Positions 54,532-64,000 of a stretch of DNA of 64,000 nucleotides are shown here, piece after piece. Made by a program: the position numbers and the translations under genes. Each line of letters opens with the position of its first letter. Within the stretch, counting starts at the first letter, position 1. The DNA comes from Syngnathus acus (lineage: Eukaryota > Chordata > Actinopteri > Syngnathiformes > Syngnathidae). The notes below the pieces were generated by a model. The model was not told where the DNA came from. It did not search any database and was given only the letters and a program-made list of their open reading frames with translations. The stretch spans positions 7,467,956 to 7,531,955 of the forward strand of contig NC_051095.1 of assembly GCF_901709675.1 (NCBI RefSeq). Reading direction: 5' to 3'.

Positions 54532-57503
54532 TCACAGCACTTTCTTGAGCTCGTCGTAGAGGACCAGCACGAAGGCGCCGCCCATGCCTCGCAGCACGTT
54601 CGACAACGCCCCCTTGAAGAAAGCCTTACCGCCCTCATCACGGGCGATCTTCCTCCAGCAGTCGATGGTACCGCTGTACATGATGTCGGCTACAGAAAAG
54701 AAATATTGACGATCAAATCAATGTTCCCCATTGACATAAATACAAGACAGCAAAGGATGTTTGTTGAAATCACCTCCTTTGCGCCCAGACTGCATCATCA
54801 TACGACGACGGACAGTGTCGAACGGGTAGGACACCAGACCGGCTACCGCCGTCACGGACTGCGCGATCATCCAGCTCACCACGATGTGAGTGTTCTTGGG
54901 GTCAGGGAGCATGCCTGGCAATGACACATACACCAGGTTGGAAATGGCAAACAGAGAAGAAAGAGATGATGGGGGGGAAAAAATGACAGACAGAAAGACA
55001 GAAATAAATAAATGAGATGTAGAGACAGACAGAAAAAGAAAAAGATTGCTAGAGAGACAGACGCAGCCTGACCCTTGGCGGTGTCGTAGACGCCAAAGTA
55101 GGCAGCTCTGTAGATGATGATGCCCTGAACGGACACGCTGAAGCCCTGGTAGAGGCCCCTGATGCCATCTGACTTGGTGATCTTGACCAAGCAGTCCCCC
55201 AGGCCTTTGAACTCGCGCCCGCCCCCGGCCTTGCCCACGTCGGCGGCCAGACGCGTTCTGGCGAAGTCCAGCGGGTAGACGAAGCACAGCGACGTGGCCC
55301 CCGCCGCGCCGCCTGACGCCAAGTTGCCGGCAAAGTACCTCCAGAACTGCTTGTGCTTGTCCACGCCGTCCAGGAAAATCTTCTTGTATTTGTCCTTGAA
55401 GGCAAAGTTGAGCGCCTGCGTGGGGAAGTAGCGGATGACGTTGGCCAGGTTGCCCCTCCAGAAGGACAGGAAGCCCTGCTCCTTGGGTATGCGGACCACG
55501 CAGTCCACGATGCCCTTGTATTGCTTGTCCACTGATATCTGCTTGCTGGCATGTTGGACCTGTGGGAGGAGCATTTGTGGTGCTGAGAACAAAGTCATCA
55601 AGTGACAATAACTGGAAAAAAAAAAGTGTAGTACACTGAGAATAATAGTTGCCCCTTTTCCCAATCATTTTATGCAAGTAAGCGTGTTGCCCTCTGCTAT
55701 GAATGAGTGTGAAAGCTCTGTGGCGGTCAAGGGCACCTTCACGTTTCATGAGACGTGTGCGTCTTCAACCTAGAGAGCAACTCGAGTGGCAACCGTTCAA
55801 CTATTCACACCTCCCCCTGCCACTGACGCCCCTCCACTCAAACCTTGTGGTGACCTTCTTGCAAATCTTACTTCTAGTCAGTCTACAAAGTTTTTGAATG
55901 GTCTTGAGCATGAGAATATAATAAGAGGATTTTTTTTAGGTCCCTCTGAGACTTTCACACCCGTCGAAGCTTATTGGCTGGTTACCGGAATCAAACAGAG
56001 TGAGCATTTCTTCCTTCCTTCCTTAATATAGTTCAAATGTTCACTGCTGTGTTTTCATAAATAAAACAATTTAGAATTTTCACTACCTTGCTCATTTGTT
56101 TTTCATTTTAAGTTGTTCATTTGTTGATCGTTTTTTTTTTTTTTAAATCTCTTCGTAAGTGGCTAGCTGTTTATTATTTATGTCCAATATTTTTTTTTTT
56201 TTATTCCACAAATAACTATGCACAACCTCCCCGCTCTTTGGATTTGCCTTGTGTATGAATGGCGCCATACAAAGAAACGTGTCCTGCCTTCTCTGTCAAA
56301 GACTAGTTTCCACTTGGCGCTCATGTCACACCAAGTGGGCACCGTGCTTCTTTTCTATGTTTGGTCAGACGGTAGCTGAGGCTGCTCATGGAGTTATTAC
56401 ATAACATGCAAATGTGGTTCACTGTGGCAAAAGAGAACATCAAATGTGCCTTCATGGGACAAGACACAATTTTACGTAATTGGTCGATTTTATATTTATT
56501 TATATAATACAAATAACCCCGTCTGTTTACAATTCACAAATTGAGTGAATCATAAATTCAGCTATTCAGGAATTTAGTGATTCACTTTCCCCCCTCTCAT
56601 ATTTAGAGTTATCATCACATTTGGCTGCTCTTTAAGAAGCCACAAGATGGTGCTAAATACCTGGCTAATGGGAAAGTAGTAATTGGTGTCAAAGATTAAG
56701 TCTCGACTGATGTAAGGGTTCGCCGAGTTTAGTTAAAGTTAAAGAGCATCATCATGTGCACAGCTTTGTGAAGGGCTATCAAAAGTTGACAAAGTATGTT
56801 TTAACTTTGTTATTGCTTGACAATTTGATGGGATCTTACAATACGTAAAACATGTAAAGTATTTTAGTATTTGTGAATGAAATCATCTGTAATTTAAATG
56901 TATGGCTCAATTGAGGATTTGGGGTTTGTCTTACATGGGGAAAACAGGAAGAGCATTTTTTTCTGGACAGTTTTGGAGAATCAAGATTCTTTCTATTGGT
57001 AAACCTAATTTAAGACAATTGTTTCACATGTTCTGCGAAATAACGTGTTGAAACTTTTAGAAACTTAACTTTTTTTTCTTCTCAGTACAATAAATGCACA
57101 AGTTACTTATTGAGGGAAACTATTTTGTGTGCAGAGATTTCTTTCGATGATTTCACCATAAAGTATATGTTGTTTAAATAAAAAAGAAATGGTGCCTTCT
57201 TTCAACAAAGGTTAGATTACAGAAAACGAATAATTCCTGCGTCGCAGAGCCCTTGAACGCACCACGGCAGGTTAGCGTCAAGTGTCATAAACTTTTGAAC
57301 GGAAGGGAAATGTTAAGGATTAAAGAGTGTTTGTTATTAAAATTAGGCACTGTATAAATGCAACTGAATTTAAATGGAGGAATGAAATTGACCTGAAGCA
57401 GAAGTTTGACCCTTTCAATGGGGGCGACGGCAGTTTTGGAGATGGCGGCCGCGATACCCCCAGCCAAAAAGTCCTTGGCGAAAGAAATGGCTTGCTCACT
57501 CAT
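54532..57503 (-). CDS. slc25a5: mitochondrial ADP/ATP translocase (adenine nucleotide translocator), four exons
   Basis: Inner-membrane carrier that exchanges matrix ATP for cytosolic ADP. Exons on the minus strand: 57393-57503, 55073-55559, 54774-54914, 54532-54689. Lengths 111, 487, 141 and 158 sum to 897 nt, or 298 residues, exactly the family length. All introns are GT-AG. Three carrier repeats are visible through [20 protein letters not shown] and [12 protein letters not shown]; the last holds the translocator signature RRRMMM. All exons are intact. The N-terminus [16 protein letters not shown] and the words [18 protein letters not shown] look closest to remembered ANT3 (SLC25A6). However, the next gene is slc25a43, and SLC25A43 and SLC25A5 are neighbours on human Xq24, so slc25a5 is preferred. 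The 5' flank has a GC box (GGGCGGGG near 57705) and a CCAAT-type word near 57679. Confidence 0.95.
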
Positions 57504-59731
57504 CCTGTCAAAAACTCAAAAATAAAAATGAAATAAAATAAAAACGAATAAATAAGTTTTAAAAAGTCGCCGTCCCGCTGCTTCCCCTGATGTTGAAATG
57601 GCCAAACTCTGAGTGGGGCAAGAGGAATTTAAAGGGCAATGGCAGCACCCTTGGAGAGAGGGACTTCCTTCTTAGCGGTCATTGGTGGAGAGCAGCGGAA
57701 AGTGGGCGGGGACTCATTTCCTACCGACATACGACGTACGTTTTGTCCTTACGAACGGTGACCAAGGAGCACGTTAGATTTTAATATTGACCACTCAATA
57801 TTGAAATGATTAATAATCTATTAATCCAGCTCCACAAAAAGAAAGAAATAGCACAAATTATATTTTTAAAAAAAAAAACAACAACAAAATTGAATTTAGA
57901 GAATAAACCGATTTAAAAGTAATGGTCAAAAGTCACACTAATAGTGCAGGGTTTGTTTTGATGATTCACAGGAGTTCGATTTCAGCTATGGCCTTCCTGT
58001 GTGGAGTTTGCATGTGACTATAGCGACTTAGTGTGCCATTTGTAGACAAAATTATGTCGCAATAGCCAAAAAACTCCGTCACAAACCGGGCACCCCTTTA
58101 CTGTATTGTATTGTTTGAATTCAATGATAAACTTGTGGCCGGCCATGATTGTTTCAATGTCATGTCAGTGGTCAGAGAGGAGGAGCTGAAGGCCTCTGCT
58201 ATGGTGCATAAAGGTCATCCCATCTGTTACATCCCTTTGGCTGTCACTCAGGAAAGTCTCTGTGTTGAAGATGACATAATTGGATCAGCTGACTGCACAC
58301 ACACACACATTTTACATGCGTCATTCACACAACTTTTTTAGAAGGCCAGATAACAAGGTAACTAACATTTTATATAAAGTCAACCCGCCAACACTCCCAG
58401 CCTTTATGGAGTCTCGGGACATATTTTACAATGGAATAGGTTTCATGACACCCCCCCAAAACAAATCCCCCATAAGTATAGTAAACAGTAATTGCTTTTT
58501 TTTTTCCTTCCAAGATATCCTGTTACTTGCTGACAAACTATGTTAAAGTAGATTGAGGAGCTTATCTGTTTATTTGTTTATAAATGGACCTTCTGCCAAT
58601 AGATGAAACAATATTTGTGGTCAATACATTTCTTATTTTCAGACTAATTATGTGAAACTGGATGATTTCTCAGTGGTATGGAATCACTGCTATAATAAAC
58701 TCTCATCTGTACATGAATTGTTTGTTTGCATTGAGCCAAAGAATGTCAGTATTCATTTCAAAGTGTCATTTATCACACAACATTGCACAGAAGTCTCAAA
58801 CATTCATCAAGCATCAATTTACAGCACTAAAGAGCATTTTAGGTTATTTTTGTGCTGTAATAACCTAAATAAATAACTATTAAGGCACGATATGACTAAA
58901 GTAGTCCTTTGCAGTAACTAAGACAAAATATGCATAGTGGAAATGTGCTTAAATTAACTGGATCTTTAACTCTGATTTGTTTTGTAATTATTTTGAGTAG
59001 TTGTTTTTGTATTGGCTGTATTGGTCATGACTATATTTTTACCAGGCAAAGCACTTTGTGAGTTTGACAAGCGCCTTCTTCCTTATAACACTGACAGCAA
59101 AAAGAGGTAGAAGGAATATGTAATGATGTCATCATTTGCAATTATTGCAGATGATGGTTTCTAAGACTGGGAACACTTGTATGAGATCCAACAAAATAAT
59201 TTTCATTGACATTGCCAGAGAGTCATTTTCAATATAAATAATAAAAATAAACCCAGTAAAACTAAAACACATTAAAAAAAAAGTAGCATTATTGAGCAAA
59301 TACCTGGAAATTATGTAAGAATACATCAGTGCTCATTAATGCATCAGTGCTCATAAATACAAGAGTGTCCTTTTGTGAGATGTGTTTGTTATACTCCCTC
59401 AAAAGCACAGACACTTTGACTTTGATATTAATAAATGAATTCCTCTCTAAACACAGCAGTAATTTTCGTTTTGTAGATTATGCATTAACGTTCGTTCTAG
59501 CAGTTCATTGAGTGATTGTTTTTGTGGGTTTTTACAGGATACATACAAGTGCGGGAGGGGTAAAAATAAAAAGTAAATAAAATAAAAAAAAAGCTAATTA
59601 TTTTCATCACGGGCAGGTCTGAAAGACTGCAAAGGCACATTTTTGTTTTGGATCTCAGGCGCTACTGCAGGTATATTTTTTTGCAAGCTCTGTCAAAGTA
59701 TATTCATCACTTTTCCTCCCCGTGGAGGCCT
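57504..59731. other. intergenic: translocase promoter side and slc25a43 3' flank
   Basis: No gene was recognised. It contains a SINE remnant at 57969-58015 and otherwise AT-rich sequence. No clear canonical poly(A) signal for slc25a43 was picked out. Confidence 0.5.
57969..58015 (+). mobile_element. SINE remnant
   Basis: GGAGTTCGATTTCAGC followed by CCTTCCTGTGTGGAGTTTGC matches the B box and adjoining body of the SINE at 15592-15949. Confidence 0.5.
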
Positions 59732-62700
59732 TCACCAGCGGTTTCCGATGGTGGACTGGCTTGCGGCTCCAAAGCTTCGATTCCTCAGGTAACGCTTCAT
59801 TTCCTGCAGTTCGGCCGGCCTGAGGCTCTGGTCCACACCGGGCGCCGGCGTGTAGCTGAGCGGCGAAACGATGTAGCCGTTGCGGTACAGGCAAACCTGC
59901 TTGCACAGCTCAAAGCAGGCGAAAAGGAGGCCGAAGTAGGGGACAATCTGGAGATGATACATCAAAGTTGGTAGAAACTCAGGACAGAACAAAAACTGAA
60001 ATACCAGCGATAACTGGATAGTAACAACGTATGACAATAAAATGATCACCAATATTACTATAGATTGGGAAGGCAGTCCTATGAGGAAGGGACATGTCAA
60101 GAACAGGAGTAACAAATAGGTCAATGAAAAATGGACAGGTGAGGACAGAAGAGTACAATGCAGTATGTCAGGGGTGCCAAACTCATTTTTTTCGCGGGCC
60201 GCATTGTAGTCATAGCTTCTTTCGGAGGGCCATTATGACTGTCAACCCAAATAAATGTATGAGCACCTCATATTGTATACAGTAAAAGCTACAAAACAAA
60301 CTGACAAATGACTCGTTTTCAAATCAGACGAGTAAAAACTGGTCAAATATTTAATTAAAAAATGTTATTAAAAGTGAAGACAATTTGCAATTCTAGTAAT
60401 GACACACGAATTTGATGCACAATTTGTCTTTGCGGGCCACGTAAAATGATGTGGTGGGCCGTATCTGTCCCCCGGGCCTTGAGTTTGACACCTGTGCAGT
60501 ATGTGATGAATAGCAAATAGCAAAATCAGGACATGACAGGACAGGACCAAGCAACTCAGGTCGGACAGAACTGGGTTGCTCGAGACACAGAACGGACGGA
60601 AAGTACAATGCAAAACGTGAAGTGCAGAAAATAGGACACGACAAGACTGCACAGAACAGGATGATGGCAGATGGACAGGGACAAACAAGTAGCAAATAGG
60701 ACAGGATCCAATCGGGGAGCACAGAACATGTTGCAATGAACAGAAAAATTGCTCACAGATGAGCTTCACTAACTCACTACGTCACATCGATGAAAGACCA
60801 AAATGGTCATGTGTGTTTTTTGCTGGATAGCGACGATTTATAAAAGCACGTGTAGCCACCTTGACATTTACGGCTGAAATGAGAGAGCGGAGCACGCTGT
60901 TCCCGAGGTGGCCTTTGCCCACCTGACTCGTCATACTATTAATTACTCGCTCTGCATTGTTTCTCATGGCGACACTGGTGCTCTCACTCTTCTTGGCACC
61001 CTTTCACCTCCTCATGGGACGCTCACGTGATCTCGGTCTCATAAACGATGCTGTTTGACGAAGCCAGATTTGCTTCACACAAGTAATGACTTGATTTTTT
61101 TTTTTTTTTTTGGACACAGTAATTTCAGACACGCTTGAAACTCAAACTAATTATGTCACTGTACCTTTATGGTATTAGCGGCAAGTCCATTCCAGAGTGA
61201 GAGGACGCCCTTATTTTTGACCACTTGTACAAAACAGTTGGTCACACCGCTGAAATGCACGTCAACTCCACCGAAATGCGGCAGTCGGGAACTCTGCGCC
61301 TGCAAAGAGAGCGAAAAGTTTTGCAGCAACATAACAACCTCCCTCCACAGCCCACTTGTCATCCCGATGAGGCCGAATACGACTTCCCGCTGGGAAATAT
61401 GGCCGTAATAATGTTTCAGAGGGTCACGGAGACACAGTCGATTCCAACGCTTCATTTACTTCCATTGCTCTGGAAAATCTCCAAGCCGTTAACCCTCTTG
61501 AACCTGGGAAAGAGCTTTTTACGGCTGGGGAATGTATGATCTTACCTCCCCGTCTGAGGTCATTAACTGGATGAAAAACAAGTTCATTTCCATTAAGAAG
61601 CAGGCAAATGAGACGGAACGTGCCGGCATCGTAAACTGTCACACGGGATTCGGGGAACAAACGCTCAGAGAAGGCTTTTAAAAAGAGATTTATCAACACT
61701 CGATGTTTACAAGAAAAAGACCTGATAAATGAATACTGAAAATGCATTGAGACGAATTTACAATAATATGTGAAAGGAGCTAAAGATTAGAAACTGGAGG
61801 GTCAATAGTTTCCCTTGACTTATATGTTATCGTGCAAAGTACAACTAATTCGATAATATATAAAAATGTTTGCAAGAATGTCGTCTAAATGTCTCTAATG
61901 AAAAGTCTAGTGTTTGTCTTTTGCGCAATTATAGATAAATCCCGTAAACAGGGGCTTTTCAATCACTCGGAAGTCCTTTCTCTTTTTTTTCCGCAACAAC
62001 CTGTTCCACAATTGCGCGTCGTCAATAAAAATGTAAATAAAAGCTTAAATCTACTCGCAAAAAAAGTTACGCGTTGCAACTTCACTTTTGCCTCACTTGT
62101 CGTCGTAAAATTAACTTGACACCCTTTGTAAGGCACGTGCAGCGTTGGCAAAGTTGCGTGCATAAAAGTCGCACTGATAGCTGTCGTCTATCTTTAAACT
62201 CTTGAGCTAAAGCTTCTGCTGCAGACCCTTCACGCATTCCCATTCCCAGCTGCTGACTGCTACTAATAATAGTACACACGGAACCGGATGTAGTATTTCG
62301 TCCCGGAGGCCGCCATTGATCCCTAATGTCCTTGCAAACAAGTGCGGCAAATCCCATCCATTCATCCAGCCATGTCAAGAGGTGCCATATTGAACTTCCA
62401 GTTACCAGAATGCGAGTATAGCCGTGATAAATTCAACACACCTATTCCTCATTCATACCCGACCGAGAGCTTGCGAGGAGAGGTTAATATGCTCATCGGG
62501 TCTCACTTCGATATTTTCAGCTCGGCCTTTACTCACGTTTGTTGCCTGGATTTCAGACAATGACTGTGTGCTAACTTATTTTTATGGGACAGTAAATTTA
62601 TATCGATACACTACACATCTGTAGAAAAAAAAGCGATTTAAACAGCGTTGGCCCATGAAAATATATAATAAACGTGCATATGCCGCCATCTAGTGAGTTA

Positions 62701-63759
62701 TAGGAGTTATTACAACAACTAAACTGGAGAATTTAGTACGCTCCTAAACTATACAAATTAACATTTGGTAAGGTAACAGCAAAAAGAGAAATTAAGTGAT
62801 AGCGCTATGTGAACTAAAAATCAAATAAAAAAGGAGGATACGCAACATAATTGTGCGATTTTATTTAATCCATTGAATCTCTTTATTCTGTCATTTGCAC
62901 TGCAGTGGAGCTGAGCGAGGGAGGTTTTTCATATTTTGCTTAGCTTGTAAGAAAAAGGTAAAGTGAGGTATCTGTGGTTCTCGAATAGTGAACGTGGGGT
63001 GCAAGCTTCCTCTAGTGGCAGGCAAACCAAATGTTCAAACTGTGCATACATAATGTTTTATCGGCTGAAAACGCACTTTTTCTTTGAATCTAGTACAACT
63101 GAATGGATGGATAGAAAAATATTCTCATTGCTTTTGAGAGAGTGACTTACTTGCATCTTGCGTTTGACAGTCTCAAAAGGGTAAGAGAGCGTTTGTGCCA
63201 CTCCTGCTGCTAGACAGCCATTGATGAAATCTTGCAGAGGCGAGAAACGGAAAGGAGGCTCCTGCCACACTTTGTCCACATTCGTGTACACCATGTAGCA
63301 TCCCAAAGAGAAGGGAAAGGCGCCTAGAAACATACAAACACACGGCAATGGAAAACAGTTTTCAATTTAAAACAATGAATAGGTGTTATCTCGATCTGTG
63401 CCATGACTTCCCAACCATTATTGACTCAAGGCACACATGTTCCAACATAAAATGTTTTTAAAGGCCCACAAGATGCCGAATCAGAGCTGTAGATATTTAT
63501 TCCTGGTGTCTGCATACCTAAGACAGTGAGGGAAAAGCCCCTGTAGAGTGCAAGCAGGCCTTCGGTGCTGTGGATCTTGGCCAGCGTGTGAACAACGCCG
63601 GTGTACGAAGGCTCCCGGCAATTCTGGATGATCAGCCTGGTCTCGGCTACTTCCAGGGGGTACGTGGCAAGAGCCGCGGCCACGCCTGCCAGTCCACCTG
63701 CCGCGATGGCCCTCGCCTGGGAGATGAAGCCCAGTTCATCCATGTGAAGGTGGACTATT
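59732..63759 (-). CDS. slc25a43: solute carrier family 25 member 43 (slc25a43), last four coding exons
   Basis: Orphan mitochondrial carrier of the inner membrane. Exons on the minus strand: 63518-63759, 63151-63323, 61165-61299, 59732-59947 (stop TGA at 59732-59734). Phases 2, 1, 0 and 0 connect correctly and all donors and acceptors are GT-AG. The visible 255 or so residues cover carrier repeats 2 and 3. Diagnostic words shared with remembered human SLC25A43 are YPLEVAETRLIIQNCREPSY, LALYRGFSLTV, LSYPFETVKRKMQAQS, LPHFGGVDVHFSG, IVPYFGLLF and NGYIVSPLSY...PGVDQSL. The first exon (repeat 1 and the start codon) lies past base 64000. The neighbour is an ADP/ATP translocase, as on human Xq24. 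Transport substrate is not established. Confidence 0.95.
60161..60504. mobile_element. hAT-type non-autonomous DNA transposon with 8-bp target duplication
   Basis: The element 60169-60496 (328 bp) begins CAGGGGTGCCAAACTCA. The reverse complement of its end reads CACAGGTGTCAAACTCA. The 8-bp direct repeat CAGTATGT flanks it at 60161-60168 and 60497-60504. TIRs starting CAGGGGTG and an 8-bp duplication are hallmarks of hAT elements. Inner arms carry GCGGGCCGCATT and GCGGGCCACGTAAAA, also inverted. There is no transposase. It sits in the last intron of slc25a43. Confidence 0.85.
61300..63150 (-). other. slc25a43: slc25a43 intron with a promoter-like patch
   Basis: Mostly AT-rich, apart from the CpG-bearing patch at about 62277-62372, which is entered separately. 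Confidence 0.5.
62277..62482 (+). promoter_or_regulatory. promoter-like patch followed by a possible first coding exon
   Basis: An ETS-type word ACCGGATG (62283-62290) and a YY1-type word GCCGCCATT (62309-62317) stand within 60 bases of an ATG at 62372 with good context (GCC before ATG). The open frame runs 37 codons (MSRGAILNFQLPECEYSRDK at its start) and meets a GAG|GTTAAT donor at 62483 in phase 0. The peptide is not recognised and no second exon was found. It could be a chance arrangement or a regulatory element. Confidence 0.25.
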
Positions 63760-64000
63760 CTGGGCACAAATGGAATGTTACATACTGTACGACCTACAAC
63801 ATACTAGTTGGATAACAAAAAAGGCGGTGTATTACGGTGCAGTACAATTTTAGATCACTTGTCGCAGATGTTTTGAAGAAACTTGGGAACACTTTTTTGG
63901 TTCCTTTTTTTTTTTTTCAATTGTGTTAAAAATAATGTAAGCACAGAGTAAAACGGTAACTTATTTAAAGCGTGCAATACAGGGAAGTCAGGCTTTTGTT
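63760..64000 (-). other. slc25a43: slc25a43 intron 1 (partial)
   Basis: Non-coding. It follows the acceptor CCCAG|A at 63760-63764 on the minus strand and runs off the window. Confidence 0.6.

Noticed and set aside
60368-60769. 133-codon minus-strand frame rich in Cys, Ser and Leu in the slc25a43 intron
   Set aside because: It overlaps the end of the hAT element and a region of short imperfect GGACAG-like repeats; no family resemblance.

Overview
The window comes from a ray-finned (teleost) fish nuclear genome. It shows small GT-AG introns between short exons, AT-rich introns and intergenic DNA, a tRNA-derived SINE of the fish type, several terminal-inverted-repeat mini-transposons, and proteins close to but distinct from their mammalian orthologues. 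There is no bacterial or viral gene content. The species cannot be named from the sequence.

Layout. (1) 1-5.8 kb, plus strand: the 3' part of npas4a, an activity-dependent neuronal bHLH-PAS transcription factor (seven coding exons; the bHLH exons lie before base 1), with a long 3'UTR. (2) 5.8-7.3 kb: an intergenic gap with an AP-1 site, a cluster of TGACG half-sites and a consensus CTCF motif. (3) 7.3-30.9 kb, minus strand: mrpl11 (mitochondrial ribosomal protein L11), five exons rebuilt exactly to 196 codons and split by a 20.5 kb first intron. That intron holds a complete TMEM121-family gene on the opposite strand (23.2-24.25 kb), a CpG-rich stretch that may be its promoter (18.8-19.4 kb), a SINE, and a perfect 54-bp inverted repeat around a hammerhead-like motif. 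(4) 30.9-43.4 kb: a gene-poor interval with decayed LINE pieces, two inverted-repeat mini-transposons and microsatellites. (5) 43.4-52.7 kb, minus strand: a 17-exon sorting-nexin-like gene (N-terminal membrane segments, PXA, degenerate PX, Nexin_C; 884 aa). Its exact family member could not be settled. (6) 54.3-57.5 kb, minus strand: a complete four-exon ADP/ATP translocase (298 aa), probably slc25a5. (7) 59.7-63.8 kb, minus strand: the last four coding exons of slc25a43, whose first exon lies beyond the window.

Context. From memory, NPAS4 and MRPL11 are neighbours on human 11q13, and SLC25A5 and SLC25A43 are neighbours on human Xq24, so two ancestral neighbourhoods appear joined here with the sorting-nexin gene between them. 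Four genes bear on mitochondria or membranes (mrpl11, slc25a5, slc25a43, the sorting nexin), but nothing suggests they act as one unit. All exon junctions were derived by hand from splice consensus, reading-frame continuity and similarity to remembered family members. Every coding model closes in frame. One intron needs a GC donor to do so.
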